Shown in pieces: positions 5,992-15,405 of a DNA stretch of 27,484 bases. This DNA comes from an uncultured Eubacteriales bacterium (GTDB lineage Bacteria > Bacillota > Clostridia > Tissierellales > Peptoniphilaceae), in NCBI GenBank assembly GCA_900539225.1, contig UQBO01000019.1:1-27484 (forward strand). Reading direction: 5' to 3'. The notes beneath the pieces were generated by a model that searched no databases, was not told where the DNA came from, and saw only the letters and a program-made list of their open reading frames with translations. How positions within the stretch are numbered: position 1 is the first letter of the stretch; each line of letters begins with the position of its first letter. Made by a program: the position numbers and the translations under genes.

Positions 5992-8243
5992 AAACGCCGA
6001 CAAGCGATAGACATAGAAAGAAAAAGACAGGCAAATCTAAAATTCCTAACAAGTACAATAGGATTTTGGTTGTTCTGGCTTTTTTTGGATTTATAATTGC
6101 ATTATTTTTAGTACAGCTATTTAAAGTTCAAATATTGGATGCAAAAGGCTATAAGGAGTACGCTGTAGGCCAATGGACTAAGGCGGTTAGCCTTGGCAAT
6201 CAAAGAGGTTTTATCTACGACAGGAACAATAAGCCCTTAGCAGTTAACAAAAACATAGTGACTTTCTGGAGCGTTCCATTCAAAGAAGAGGAAAATGAAA
6301 AGGAAGAAGCTAGATATAAAAGAGAAAAAAAATACAAAGAGATAGCTGAAGAGGTCGCTTCAAAGATAGCCGAAATGACTGGAGAAGACTCAAGAGACGT
6401 CTATGACAAGGTTACATATGAGAGCAGAATCAGAGTAGTTGAAGAGATGGAGCTTGATGACTACAAGAAATTCAAGGAGAGCATGGGCAAAGTTAAGTTC
6501 AGAACAGTACTTGAAGTAGAAGAGAAGGCAAAGAGATACTATCCATTCAATGACCTTGCATCTCAGCTCATAGGCTTTAACAATATTGATAACGTCGGTA
6601 TAAATGGTCTTGAAGTTAAGCTAAATGAAGCACTAGAGGGAAGAGCATCAAAAAAGGTTCAACAGCTTGAAGCAAACATGGTTAATGCACTTCCAAATCA
6701 AGAAGAAAGAATTATTGAAGGCAAAAAAAGTGTCAACGTAGTTTTGACTATAGATGAAAAACTTCAAAGAGAAGTCGAAAAGATAGCGGATGAAGCAAGA
6801 GAAAAACAAAATGCTGAGTCAGTATCCATCATAGTTATGGATCCACGTGACTCATCGATACTTGCTCTAGCAAATACTGGTAGATACAATCTAAATGAGC
6901 CAAGAAAGAAGCCGGATGATGTTGAAGAGGACGTTTGGGACGAAGCAAGCGATGAAGACAGAAACCAAATCCTCTTTGACAAGTGGCGTAATAACGCCAT
7001 CAGTGACTCATACGAACCCGGTTCTGTATACAAGGTAATTAACTTAGCAGCAGGACTTGAAGAGGGCAAGCTTAATGACAATATGAGCTTTTCATGCTCA
7101 GGCTCAATTGATGTTTATGGAAGAACCTTATCATGCGCAGATCACACTGCTCACGGCACTCAAGACATCTCTAAGGCGCTTAACAACTCATGTAACGTTG
7201 CCTTTGTTCAAATAGGCAATATCTTAGGTAAAAACGATATACTTAGATATGCTAAAGCCTTTGGCTTTGGCGAAAAGAGCGGAGTAGATTTGCCAGGCGA
7301 AAGTTTAGGCATACTTCCGACAAATATTAACGCTATAGGTCCAGTTGAACTTGCGACTATGTCTTATGGTCATGGACTTGCAGTTACACCTATACAGATG
7401 GCGAATGCCATATGCGCAGTCGTTAATGGCGGAACGCTTTATAAACCAAAATTAGTTTTAAAAACTGTTGATGACTTTGGCAACGTTGTTGACACGCCAA
7501 AGAGCGTTGTCAGAAGAAGAGTTATTTCAGAAGAAACAAGTGAGCACATGAAGAAGCTTCTTGAAAGCGTTGTTAGAGACGGTCACATCAAAAGATCAAG
7601 GATAGATGGCTACAGAATAGGCGGTAAGACTGGTACAGCACAAAAAATTGTTGACGGCAAGTACAAGAAAAACGCTTATATATCTTCCTTCGTCGGTGCA
7701 TTTCCAATTGATAAACCAGAATTTGTTGTTTTAGCAATTGTCGATGAGCCAAGAAGCGGTGTAGCATATGGATCTTTGGTAGCGGCACCTATTTTTCAAG
7801 ACGTAGCAAAATTCATAATCGACTACTACAAGATACCGCCAGCAAGTGCGGTTACTGAAGTACAAAATGAAAAGGTACAAGTGCCAGACTTAAAGAACAA
7901 AACTATGGGCGAGGCAGGACTTGAGCTTGCAGAGCTATCTTTAAGCTTTGACACTAAATATACAGAGTATACAGATGAGTCTTTAGTCATTTCGCAAAGC
8001 ATTAATCCGGGCGTCTTTGTTGATAAAGGCACGGTTATAACGCTTGACGTTGAAGCGAAGAAGGACGACATCATATTAACGCCTGACTTTAAGGGCATGA
8101 CTAGAGACGAAGCCTTTGGCCTAGCTGAAAAAGTTGGACTTAAGCTAAAAATTGAGGGCAATGGCCTTGTTAAAGAGCAAAGACCTGAGCCGGACAAAGA
8201 AGTGAAGAAAAATTCTATAGTAGAATTAAAATTGGGGGACTAA
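5988..8243 (+). CDS. ftsI: Class B penicillin-binding protein with two PASTA domains (FtsI/PbpB type)
   Basis: This 751-aa septal transpeptidase has a cytoplasmic basic start, one membrane helix (about 25-47), a dimerisation region (about 68-235) and the transpeptidase domain with SVYK at 346-349, SCN at 401-403 and KTG at 547-549. Two C-terminal PASTA domains lie at about 629-689 and 695-750. It crosslinks septal peptidoglycan made by FtsW. Two PASTA repeats resemble B. subtilis PBP2b more than SpoVD, which has one, and there is only one such PBP here where Bacillus has both. A charged insertion (about 302-330) just before the active serine is rich in Asp, Glu and Lys. It overlaps ftsL by 4 nt and precedes mraY by 1 nt, with murE and murF missing from between. 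Confidence 0.95.
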   Translation: MKTPTSDRHRKKKTGKSKIPNKYNRILVVLAFFGFIIALFLVQLFKVQILDAKGYKEYAVGQWTKAVSLGNQRGFIYDRNNKPLAVNKNIVTFWSVPFKEEENEKEEARYKREKKYKEIAEEVASKIAEMTGEDSRDVYDKVTYESRIRVVEEMELDDYKKFKESMGKVKFRTVLEVEEKAKRYYPFNDLASQLIGFNNIDNVGINGLEVKLNEALEGRASKKVQQLEANMVNALPNQEERIIEGKKSVNVVLTIDEKLQREVEKIADEAREKQNAESVSIIVMDPRDSSILALANTGRYNLNEPRKKPDDVEEDVWDEASDEDRNQILFDKWRNNAISDSYEPGSVYKVINLAAGLEEGKLNDNMSFSCSGSIDVYGRTLSCADHTAHGTQDISKALNNSCNVAFVQIGNILGKNDILRYAKAFGFGEKSGVDLPGESLGILPTNINAIGPVELATMSYGHGLAVTPIQMANAICAVVNGGTLYKPKLVLKTVDDFGNVVDTPKSVVRRRVISEETSEHMKKLLESVVRDGHIKRSRIDGYRIGGKTGTAQKIVDGKYKKNAYISSFVGAFPIDKPEFVVLAIVDEPRSGVAYGSLVAAPIFQDVAKFIIDYYKIPPASAVTEVQNEKVQVPDLKNKTMGEAGLELAELSLSFDTKYTEYTDESLVISQSINPGVFVDKGTVITLDVEAKKDDIILTPDFKGMTRDEAFGLAEKVGLKLKIEGNGLVKEQRPEPDKEVKKNSIVELKLGD

Positions 8244-8244
8244 G

Positions 8245-9219
8245 ATGTTTAGAAACATTCATGCATACAGCGTAATCATTATATTACTAAGCTTTGCTTT
8301 AGTATGTTTACTTGCAAAGATAATTATACCTAAGCTTAGAAAGTACAAGCTTGGACAAAATATTAGGCAAGAAGGACCTAAGTCTCACTTAAAAAAAGCT
8401 GGCACACCAACTATGGGTGGCGTACTATTCATAATAAGTTCATTAATTGCAGTACTTGTATCGAGCCTAGCGGGTTTTGTCTTTACAAACGAAATCATCT
8501 TATTAGTTGTAGGCAGCACTGCCTTTGGCTTAGTAGGCTTTTTAGACGACTATATTAAATTCTTTAAACATAGAAATTTAGGTTTAAGAGCTTATCAAAA
8601 ACTAGTTTTGCAAATGCTTTTCTCAGCTCTTATAGCCTACTATGCTTATAAACTTGCGGGTACCATGGTATATATACCATTCTATAAGGAAGTGGATTTA
8701 GGTAAGTGGGTAATTTTACTTAACTTCTTTATACTAGTAGCAAGCACTAATGCAGTTAACTTAACCGATGGACTTGATAGCCTTGCAACAGGCGTTATGT
8801 CTATCATATTGCTCACACTTGCTATATACTCATTAAAGATCTCAAACATGACTACTTATGCTTACTCGATAATTATGTTTGCATCGCTACTTGGCTTTTT
8901 GATCTTTAATAAGTACCCAGCACAAATATTTATGGGAGACACAGGATCATTATTTTTAGGAGGCGTCCTAGCTATAATCACAATACTATTGGGACTGCAC
9001 TTCTATATGATTATATATGCCCTTGTATTAATTATGGAAACGCTTTCAGTAATTATACAAGTAGCAGTATTTAAAAAGACAGGCAAAAGAGTTTTTCTTA
9101 TGAGCCCACTTCACCATCACTTTGAGATGAAAGGCATGAAAGAGACTAAAGTTGTCGTGATGTTCTGCGCATGGACACTCATCTTGTGCGCTGCATCGCT
9201 AGTAATATTTTTGAGGTGA
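8245..9219 (+). CDS. mraY: Phospho-N-acetylmuramoyl-pentapeptide transferase MraY
   Basis: The 324-aa multi-span membrane enzyme transfers phospho-MurNAc-pentapeptide to undecaprenyl phosphate, giving lipid I. The family motifs are all present: the catalytic pair in FLDDY (99-103), NLTDGLD (172-178), FMGDTGS (229-235) and SPLHHHFE (287-294). Length and about ten hydrophobic segments match the family. ATG 8245 lies one base after the PBP stop, behind a TGGGGG purine run. The product feeds MurG, encoded four genes downstream. Confidence 0.97.
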   Translation: MFRNIHAYSVIIILLSFALVCLLAKIIIPKLRKYKLGQNIRQEGPKSHLKKAGTPTMGGVLFIISSLIAVLVSSLAGFVFTNEIILLVVGSTAFGLVGFLDDYIKFFKHRNLGLRAYQKLVLQMLFSALIAYYAYKLAGTMVYIPFYKEVDLGKWVILLNFFILVASTNAVNLTDGLDSLATGVMSIILLTLAIYSLKISNMTTYAYSIIMFASLLGFLIFNKYPAQIFMGDTGSLFLGGVLAIITILLGLHFYMIIYALVLIMETLSVIIQVAVFKKTGKRVFLMSPLHHHFEMKGMKETKVVVMFCAWTLILCAASLVIFLR

Positions 9220-9223
9220 TATT

Positions 9224-10549
9224 ATGGACTACAAGGACAAAAATATTCTAATTCTAGGATATGGAATATCTGGTTACGGAGCTTCTTTATACTTTATAAG
9301 TAAAGGGGCTAATGTTTATGTCTACGATGACAATATGGATCAAATCTTAAAGGACAGAGCAAATGAAAACCTTGATGATGTAAAGTTTTTAACAAGGACT
9401 GAGCTTGATGCAATCGACTTTACTTTTGTATTAAAGAGCCCTGGAATAAAGCCTTCATCAGATATAATTCGCTACCTTGTAGACAAAAATGTCGAGATAG
9501 TCTCTGACATAGAAATTTTATATAGAGATTTTAAGGATCATAAATTTATAGTTATCACAGGAACCAATGGCAAGACAACTACAACTACTTTTATCGGTGA
9601 AGTGCTTAAAGACCTTGGCTACAATGTCAATGTCATAGGTAACATCGGTGTTTCGCCACTACTTGAAGCGGCGAACTATGATACACACGTGATTGAAGCA
9701 TCAAGCTTCCAACTAGAGTATACAAAAGATTTTAAGCCAAACATCGCCATCATACTTAACATAACACCAGACCACTTGGATTGGCACGGCTCGTTTAAGG
9801 CATATGAAGAGGCAAAGAAGAAAATCTATCAAAATATGGACAAATCTTCATATTTGATACTTAATTATGACGATATTGCCTTAAATAAAGTAGATCAAGA
9901 TACAAATATACTATATTTCACTTCAAAAGAAAAAGATTTAGTGGATATGAACTATATCGCACCAAATATTGTGGATAAAGATAAAAATATTGTCATCAAC
10001 AAAGATGATATATTTATAAAGGGTCGCCACAATTATGAAAATCTGATGGCGGCGACACTTGCATTAGAAGTTTTTGGAGTAAAAAGAGAAGATATAGTCA
10101 AAGAGATAAAGGCTTTTAAGGGCGTTGAACATAGGATCGAGTTCGTCAGAGAGCTTGATGGGGTTGACTACTACAATGACTCCAAGGGAACTAATCCAGA
10201 CGCGTCGCTTAAAGCGGTTGAAGCTTTTGATAGAAGCATAGTGCTTATAGCAGGCGGCTATGACAAGAACATACCGTTCGAGGATTTTGCATCTAAGACA
10301 AAGAACAAAATTAGGAGCCTAATACTATTTGGCCAAACAAAGGATAAAATTAAAGAAGCCTTCACCAACATTGGCTATGAAAATATAACTATCGTCAACA
10401 ATATGAGTGAAGCCTTAAAAGCAGCTAAAGCGGATGCGCAAAAAGGCGATGTAGTCTTACTATCACCATTGTGCGCGAGCTGGGGAATATACAAAAATTA
10501 CAAAGAACGCGGACTTGAATTTAAAAAATTAGTAAATGAGTTGAAGTAA
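9224..10549 (+). CDS. murD: UDP-N-acetylmuramoyl-L-alanine--D-glutamate ligase MurD
   Basis: The 441-aa cytoplasmic ligase adds D-Glu to UDP-MurNAc-L-Ala using ATP. It has the N-terminal Rossmann-like loop LGYGISGYGAS (11-21), the ATP loop GTNGKTTT at 113-120, NITPDHLDWHGS in the central domain and YYNDSKGTNPDAS at the start of the C-terminal domain, which together separate MurD from MurC, MurE and MurF. A GAGGTG site precedes ATG 9224, and its stop abuts the ftsW start with no gap. It is the only Mur ligase in this cluster. Confidence 0.97.
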   Translation: MDYKDKNILILGYGISGYGASLYFISKGANVYVYDDNMDQILKDRANENLDDVKFLTRTELDAIDFTFVLKSPGIKPSSDIIRYLVDKNVEIVSDIEILYRDFKDHKFIVITGTNGKTTTTTFIGEVLKDLGYNVNVIGNIGVSPLLEAANYDTHVIEASSFQLEYTKDFKPNIAIILNITPDHLDWHGSFKAYEEAKKKIYQNMDKSSYLILNYDDIALNKVDQDTNILYFTSKEKDLVDMNYIAPNIVDKDKNIVINKDDIFIKGRHNYENLMAATLALEVFGVKREDIVKEIKAFKGVEHRIEFVRELDGVDYYNDSKGTNPDASLKAVEAFDRSIVLIAGGYDKNIPFEDFASKTKNKIRSLILFGQTKDKIKEAFTNIGYENITIVNNMSEALKAAKADAQKGDVVLLSPLCASWGIYKNYKERGLEFKKLVNELK

Positions 10550-11680
10550 ATGAACAAGAGTAAAAGTAATGCACCTGATTATCACATCTTAATATCTGTA
10601 GTATGCCTAATAATTTTAGGTATCATACTTGTGTATACGAGCTCTTACCCTTATAGCTACAGGCTTGAAGGCGGTAAATATGGCGGCGTATACTTCCTTA
10701 CAAGGCACTTAGTCTTTGTATTAGCAGGGGCGATACTGTCTTTATTTGCTTACAGAATTGACTATAAAAAGTATGATTCGAAATTTTTCGTAGGCCTTAT
10801 GATAATATCGAGCATTGTCTTAGTCTTATTACTAAAGTTTACTCCATTAGGAACAGACTTTGGCAAAGGCTCAAGAAGATGGATTAACTTAGGCGGCTTT
10901 TCATTTATGCCGTCTGATATAATTAAGGTTGCGGCAGTCTTCTGCATGGCATCATACATGAGCAAAATTAATTTGCGCAGGAGAAATTTTCAAAACATTG
11001 TTTTAGTTCCTGCAGCGATTATACTTTTCTTCACATTTTTAATATACATACAAAAGGACTTAGGTACAGCCGTTACAGTTGCTGGAGCACTATCAATCAT
11101 GTACTTCATCGGAGGTGCGCCACTAACTGTGATACCGCCAGCCATTGGAGCTGCAGTACTTGGTATATACCTAGCCATATATAGAAATGAATATAGAAGA
11201 AACAGGTTCTTTGCCTATAAAGACCCAATTAAAAACATCAGAGACACAGGTTGGCAGCCAGCGCAAAGCTTATTTGCTTATGCCAATGGAGGTCTATCGG
11301 GCGTCGGCATTGGCCACAGCACTCAAAAATTCTTCTATATACCAGAAGTTTATAATGACTATATCTTAGCTGTTTGCGGCGAAGAATTAGGATTTTTAGG
11401 AATGATTTGCATTGTTGCCCTATTTTCTGTTATAATTATAAAAGGATACTTAACAGCGGCTAGGGCAAAGGATAGATATGGTCTTATGCTAGCAAGTGGC
11501 ATCAGCTCCTTGATAGCTATACAATTTTGGATCAATGCAGCAGTATCAGTAAACTTGGTTCCTTCGAAAGGAATCACATTGCCATTCATTAGTTATGGCG
11601 GTACATCCTTAATCATTTATATGATACTAACAGCGGTACTGTTAAATATATCTAAGAGTGCAAATTCAGAGGTGAAATAA
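10550..11680 (+). CDS. ftsW: Septal lipid II polymerase FtsW (SEDS family)
   Basis: The 376-aa protein has about ten membrane segments and SEDS motifs: SSRRW-like GSRRWINLGGFSFMPSD, the conserved QKDLGTA with its invariant Asp, CGEELGFLG in the large external loop, and FISYGGTS near the C-terminus. SEDS proteins are peptidoglycan glycosyltransferases that work with a class B PBP, here encoded three genes upstream. Position between murD and murG is that of FtsW/SpoVE, so RodA is unlikely. The stop overlaps the murG start by one base. Confidence 0.95.
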   Translation: MNKSKSNAPDYHILISVVCLIILGIILVYTSSYPYSYRLEGGKYGGVYFLTRHLVFVLAGAILSLFAYRIDYKKYDSKFFVGLMIISSIVLVLLLKFTPLGTDFGKGSRRWINLGGFSFMPSDIIKVAAVFCMASYMSKINLRRRNFQNIVLVPAAIILFFTFLIYIQKDLGTAVTVAGALSIMYFIGGAPLTVIPPAIGAAVLGIYLAIYRNEYRRNRFFAYKDPIKNIRDTGWQPAQSLFAYANGGLSGVGIGHSTQKFFYIPEVYNDYILAVCGEELGFLGMICIVALFSVIIIKGYLTAARAKDRYGLMLASGISSLIAIQFWINAAVSVNLVPSKGITLPFISYGGTSLIIYMILTAVLLNISKSANSEVK

Positions 11681-12780
11681 TGCGATTTATCGTAACTGGT
11701 GGTGGCACTGGTGGGCATATATACCCAGCCATGACCATAGCAAAGAAATTGATTGAAAATAATCACGAAGTCATATATGTCGGCAGGAATGGCAGTCTTG
11801 AGGAAAGGCTTGTTGCCAAAGAAGATATAGAGTTTAAAGGCATAGACATAGTTAAAATACCAAAGAAGAACCCGAAGGATGCTTTTAAGTTTTTGAGACT
11901 ACTTTTTAAATCGCTTGACGAGTGCAAAAAGATAATCAAAGACTTTAAGCCTGATCTAGTAATAGGAACAGGTGGCTACGTTTCGGGCCCACTTGTTTAT
12001 GCAGCTCAAAAGAATAGAATCAAGTCCATAATCTTCGAGCTAAATGTACACGCGGGCATAACTACAAGGCTTTTAAAGAAAAGAGCAACTAGGATATTAG
12101 TTACTAATGAAAATACAAAGAAGCTTCTTAAGAGGGAAAATATTACAGATATAGTTGGCATACCGATTAGAGAAGAGTTTGACGGTATTCATGACAAGGC
12201 TAGCCATGAGCCTTACTACGACTTTGACAATGGCAAAAAAGTTGTCTTATCATTTGGCGGAAGCGGTGGACAAAAGTCCATCAATGAAAATGTTCTTGCC
12301 ATGATTAAGAAACATTATAAAGATATGGACTTCAACATCTTCCACGTGAGCGGAACTTATTCATATAATTGGTTTAAGGAAGAGCTCGACAAAGACGGTA
12401 TTGATTATACTAAAAACAATGTTCGTGTAGGCGAGTACCTATATGACATGCCGAAGGCTTTGATTGACGCTGACATGGTTATCACAAGTGCTGGTGCACT
12501 TACTCTTAATGAGGTTTCATGTGTAGCCAAGCCAGTTATAATCATACCAAAGGCTTATGTAGTTGAGAACCATCAAGAGTACAATGCACGCTATTTTGAG
12601 GACATGGGCGCTGCTATGATGATACTTGAAAAGGACCTTAACGAAGAGCTACTATATGATGAGGTCAACGATATACTTCACAATGAAGATATTTACAAGT
12701 CTATGCAAAAGGGGCTTAAGAATATATTTGTCAAAAACGCAATTGATGAAATATATGATATAATTATAAAAACTATTTAA
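11680..12780 (+). CDS. murG: UDP-GlcNAc--undecaprenyl-PP-MurNAc-pentapeptide transferase MurG
   Basis: This 366-aa GT-B glycosyltransferase converts lipid I to lipid II at the inner membrane face. The N-terminal glycine loop TGGGTGGHIYPA (residues 6-17), GTGGYVSGPLVYAA, the second-domain loop FGGSGGQKSIN and the UDP-GlcNAc region around SAGALTLNE identify it. The length is typical. ATG 11680 overlaps the ftsW stop (TAATG), with GAGGTG just upstream inside ftsW, indicating reinitiation. Confidence 0.97.
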   Translation: MRFIVTGGGTGGHIYPAMTIAKKLIENNHEVIYVGRNGSLEERLVAKEDIEFKGIDIVKIPKKNPKDAFKFLRLLFKSLDECKKIIKDFKPDLVIGTGGYVSGPLVYAAQKNRIKSIIFELNVHAGITTRLLKKRATRILVTNENTKKLLKRENITDIVGIPIREEFDGIHDKASHEPYYDFDNGKKVVLSFGGSGGQKSINENVLAMIKKHYKDMDFNIFHVSGTYSYNWFKEELDKDGIDYTKNNVRVGEYLYDMPKALIDADMVITSAGALTLNEVSCVAKPVIIIPKAYVVENHQEYNARYFEDMGAAMMILEKDLNEELLYDEVNDILHNEDIYKSMQKGLKNIFVKNAIDEIYDIIIKTI

Positions 12781-12790
12781 AGGTGAAATT

Positions 12791-13567
12791 ATGGAACCAA
12801 TGAGTAAACAGGATATGAGGAGAAAAAGAATACAAAGAGAAAGGCTAAGAAGGAGAAGTCTTTTGAGATTCTTCGTAATCACTGTAATTGTTTTTGCGTT
12901 CATACTATTTATATTCAATACAAAGCTCTTTGGTCTAAAGCATATAAATGTTAGCGGAAACAAAAACTTATCTACTGATGATATAATTAAGGCGAGCGAA
13001 CTTGAAATTGGTGAGAACATTCTTAAGCAAAGCCTTACCGAAGCAAAGGCTAAGATTAAGATGAATCCATATGTTGAGGACGCACATCTAAGTAGATCAT
13101 CAAAGGATATTGTAACGATTGAAATTAAGGAAAGATTAATCGCGGCAGAATTTTTTAGCGACTCAAAATACATTTACATAGATGAGAAAGGCACTGTCCT
13201 TGAGAACAGCAGTTCATATAAGGAAGGCTACCCGATAATAAAGAATTTTGACAAGACTCATCTTGAACAAGGCGAAAATTTTTACAATACTGAGGTCGGC
13301 GCTTCACTTGAAGAGGTGATAGTTGAGATAAGCGCGAATAATTTAGTGAAAGAAATCAAGACTATAGAGAAGAATCAGGACTTAGAAGTTTCTCTAAACT
13401 ATAGGAACGGCCTTGTCGTTCAGCTTGGTGAGCTTAAGGATGTTAGATACAAGATGAAGGTCTTAAATGAGCTTATGATTAAGTTTAAGGAAAAAGGACA
13501 AGTACCTAAGATGATTATGTTTAACAAGGGCAAAGCGCCTGTTGTAATTTTAAATACGGGTGAATAG
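12791..13567 (+). CDS. ftsQ: Cell division protein FtsQ/DivIB
   Basis: The 258-aa bitopic protein has a very basic cytoplasmic segment (1-24), a membrane helix (25-43), a POTRA domain (about 48-117, starting with the typical FGLKHINVSGNKNLSTDDI) and a beta domain. It links FtsL/DivIC to the septal synthase. Its place directly after murG and before the ylxW-like gene is the Bacillus order, although murB, which lies between in Bacillus, is absent. AGGTGA at 12781-12786 precedes ATG 12791. The next gene starts on the base after its stop. Confidence 0.9.
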   Translation: MEPMSKQDMRRKRIQRERLRRRSLLRFFVITVIVFAFILFIFNTKLFGLKHINVSGNKNLSTDDIIKASELEIGENILKQSLTEAKAKIKMNPYVEDAHLSRSSKDIVTIEIKERLIAAEFFSDSKYIYIDEKGTVLENSSSYKEGYPIIKNFDKTHLEQGENFYNTEVGASLEEVIVEISANNLVKEIKTIEKNQDLEVSLNYRNGLVVQLGELKDVRYKMKVLNELMIKFKEKGQVPKMIMFNKGKAPVVILNTGE

Positions 13568-14290
13568 ATGAAAATTGATAAGAAAAAAATATTGCTATTC
13601 ATAGCTAGTGTAATTATTGGTCTTTCAATAACGATGCAGCTTAAGACGGTGAAGAAAACTGTTGGCAACCCTCTAAATGTAAAGAGGGCGCAAGAGCTTG
13701 CTCAAAGAGTAAAATCATTAGAAGAAGAAAGAGACGGCTTATTGCAAAGGCTTGACGAGACAGAAGAAAAGCTTAGAGAGTATGAAAAACCTGGCTCGAG
13801 CAATAATGAGATAGCAAAAAAATTATACGAAGAAACTGAAAAATATAAGATGATAGCTGGCTACACAGATCTAAAGGGCAAGGGCATCATACTAACTATA
13901 GATGAACCAAAACTTGCCGATGGTGAGGTGAGCTTTGGTATACAAAACGATATAGATTTGATTCTTAGCGCCATTAGCGTTTTAAATAGCGCTGGAGCTG
14001 AGGCTATATCCATAAACGAAGAGAGATACACATCATTTACTGAGATAGTAAGTGCAGGTAAACACATAGAAGTTGGCGGAGTAAGTACGTCTGCACCCAT
14101 CGTTATAAAGGCTATAGGCGACGCTGATACGATGCAATCGGCTATTGAGTTTAAAGGCGGAATTAAAGATGAGCTGCAAAACTATAACTACCAAGTCATT
14201 TTAACTGTAAGAGACGATATACTTATACCGAGATACAAAAAGAGCATCGACTTTCTATACGCAAAGCCTGCTAATGACGTGCAAGAATGA
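13568..14290 (+). CDS. DUF881 family protein (YlxW-like)
   Basis: The 240-aa protein has a membrane anchor (about 7-24), a coiled coil (about 36-74) and a DUF881 domain with GKGIILTIDEP (104-114), SAGAEAISINEERYTS (141-156) and APIVIKAIGD (176-185). In Bacillus the two DUF881 genes ylxW and ylxX sit between divIB and sbp, exactly as here. Their function is not firmly known; the position suggests envelope or division support. It begins immediately after the ftsQ stop and overlaps the next gene by 4 nt. It shares its domain layout with the following gene, from an old duplication. Confidence 0.88.
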   Translation: MKIDKKKILLFIASVIIGLSITMQLKTVKKTVGNPLNVKRAQELAQRVKSLEEERDGLLQRLDETEEKLREYEKPGSSNNEIAKKLYEETEKYKMIAGYTDLKGKGIILTIDEPKLADGEVSFGIQNDIDLILSAISVLNSAGAEAISINEERYTSFTEIVSAGKHIEVGGVSTSAPIVIKAIGDADTMQSAIEFKGGIKDELQNYNYQVILTVRDDILIPRYKKSIDFLYAKPANDVQE

Positions 14291-15009
14291 AGCATAAGAT
14301 TAAACGCGTTGTGCTTGTCATAATATATATAGTTGTTGGAATTTTCCTTGGGCTATACTTAAAGACAGACAGAGAATTTTATGAGCCTTTAAGCATAAAC
14401 AAGATGAAGGAGACAAGCATCAAGGTAAAGAATTTAAAAGTAGAAATCAAAAGCATTAATGAAGAGCTTGACAAGCAAGAGAAAAAGCTTGAGACTTTGG
14501 ATAATCTAGTCAAGAACGATAGTGATTTTTTAGCATTTTTAAATGAAGAAAAATTATTTTATCAGATGATATCAGGAGACGTTGATCTTGAAGGCCCAGG
14601 CATAGTACTTACTATAAGAGAGGAAGCTGTCGATAGGCCCGTCAAGAGGACTGATGTGGTTCACGATAGCGACTTACTAAGGATAATTAACGACTTAAGG
14701 GATTCAGGCGCCGAAGCCATCAGCATAAATGATTTAAGAGTTTATTCAAGGACTGGCGTTAAGTGCAATGGACCAGTTGTTAGGCTCAACGGAAGAACTA
14801 AGGGCGCGCCATTTGTGATAAAGGCGATAGGCAACAGTGACAAGCTTTACTCAGCGATTAAGTCGCCAGGTACTTTTTCTAGTATCTTAGAGACCATAAA
14901 CCCAATTAAGCTTGATATAGAGCAAAGTGAAAATGTTCTTGTTAAGAAAAAGATAGACGAAGACAAGATTATATATTCAGAAAAATTGACGGGAGAGGAT
15001 AAAAAATGA
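14287..15009 (+). CDS. DUF881 family protein (YlxX-like), paralogue of the preceding gene
   Basis: It is also 240 aa, with a membrane helix (about 7-25), a short coiled coil (about 44-75) and a DUF881 domain containing GPGIVLTIREE (103-113), DSGAEAISINDLRVYS (139-154) and APFVIKAIGN. The shared core motifs with the upstream gene show paralogy, but the N-terminal halves have diverged, so the pair is ancient and not a recent tandem copy. ATG 14287 overlaps the upstream stop by 4 nt (ATGA), as does its own stop with sbp. Confidence 0.87.
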   Translation: MKHKIKRVVLVIIYIVVGIFLGLYLKTDREFYEPLSINKMKETSIKVKNLKVEIKSINEELDKQEKKLETLDNLVKNDSDFLAFLNEEKLFYQMISGDVDLEGPGIVLTIREEAVDRPVKRTDVVHDSDLLRIINDLRDSGAEAISINDLRVYSRTGVKCNGPVVRLNGRTKGAPFVIKAIGNSDKLYSAIKSPGTFSSILETINPIKLDIEQSENVLVKKKIDEDKIIYSEKLTGEDKK

Positions 15010-15338
15010 TTATTGCACTCATTGGTATAATAATCGGAATAATAATCGGCTATGTACTTCCATATAGTTACAATCCATATTATTCCTTGTATATATCCAT
15101 GGCGCTACTAGCTGCGATTGACTCAGTTTTTGGCGGTATTAACGCACACATGGACAACAATTTTAACAATAAGCTTTTTTTATCGGGTCTTATTGGTAAC
15201 TCCTTAATCGCGGCGCTGCTTACTTGGCTAGGCGATATTCTTAGCATACCTTTATATTATGCGGCGATTTTCGTCTTTGGAGGAAGAATTTTTAACAATT
15301 TTGCGACAATTAGAAGAAAAATACTAAACAAAATGTAG
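15006..15338 (+). CDS. sbp: Small basic protein Sbp (DUF1290 family)
   Basis: The 110-aa hydrophobic protein has three predicted membrane helices and the family's features: a glycine/isoleucine-rich first helix (GIIIGIIIGYVLP), ALLAAIDSVFGGINAHMD in the middle and FGGRIFNNFATIRR near the C-terminus. Its gene is typically found after the DUF881 pair and before ftsA/ftsZ. The biochemical role is unknown. It overlaps the preceding gene by 4 nt, and its stop codon lies in the centre of the dyad at 15328-15345. Confidence 0.9.
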   Translation: MIIALIGIIIGIIIGYVLPYSYNPYYSLYISMALLAAIDSVFGGINAHMDNNFNNKLFLSGLIGNSLIAALLTWLGDILSIPLYYAAIFVFGGRIFNNFATIRRKILNKM

Positions 15339-15353
15339 ATTTTGTGGTAGAAT
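15325..15353 (+). promoter_or_regulatory. ftsZ promoter (extended -10)
   Basis: TAAACA (15325-15330, 4/6), 17 bp, then TAGAAT (15348-15353, 5/6) preceded by TG at 15345-15346, the extended -10 form. It overlaps the end of sbp and would give ftsZ its own transcription start near 15360. Confidence 0.7.
15328..15345. promoter_or_regulatory. Perfect dyad within the ftsZ promoter
   Basis: ACAAAAT (15328-15334), GTAG, ATTTTGT (15339-15345) is a perfect 7-bp inverted repeat spanning from the -35 to the extended -10. No T-run follows, so it is a poor terminator and a better candidate for an operator. Confidence 0.4.
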
Positions 15354-15405
15354 ATAAGTAATAGAGTAAATAATTAAATACTTAGTATAAAAGGAGGATT
15401 CGTAA

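Noticed and set aside
12652..13173. 173-codon minus-strand ORF opposite murG/ftsQ
   Set aside because: Long by chance in AT-rich DNA. It spans the junction of two well-recognised genes and its hydrophobic composition is what antisense of Lys/Asp-rich coding gives.
13568..15009. Recent tandem duplication of the DUF881 gene
   Set aside because: The two genes have equal length and shared motifs, but their DNA and N-terminal halves differ strongly, and the same pair exists in Bacillus, so the duplication is ancient.
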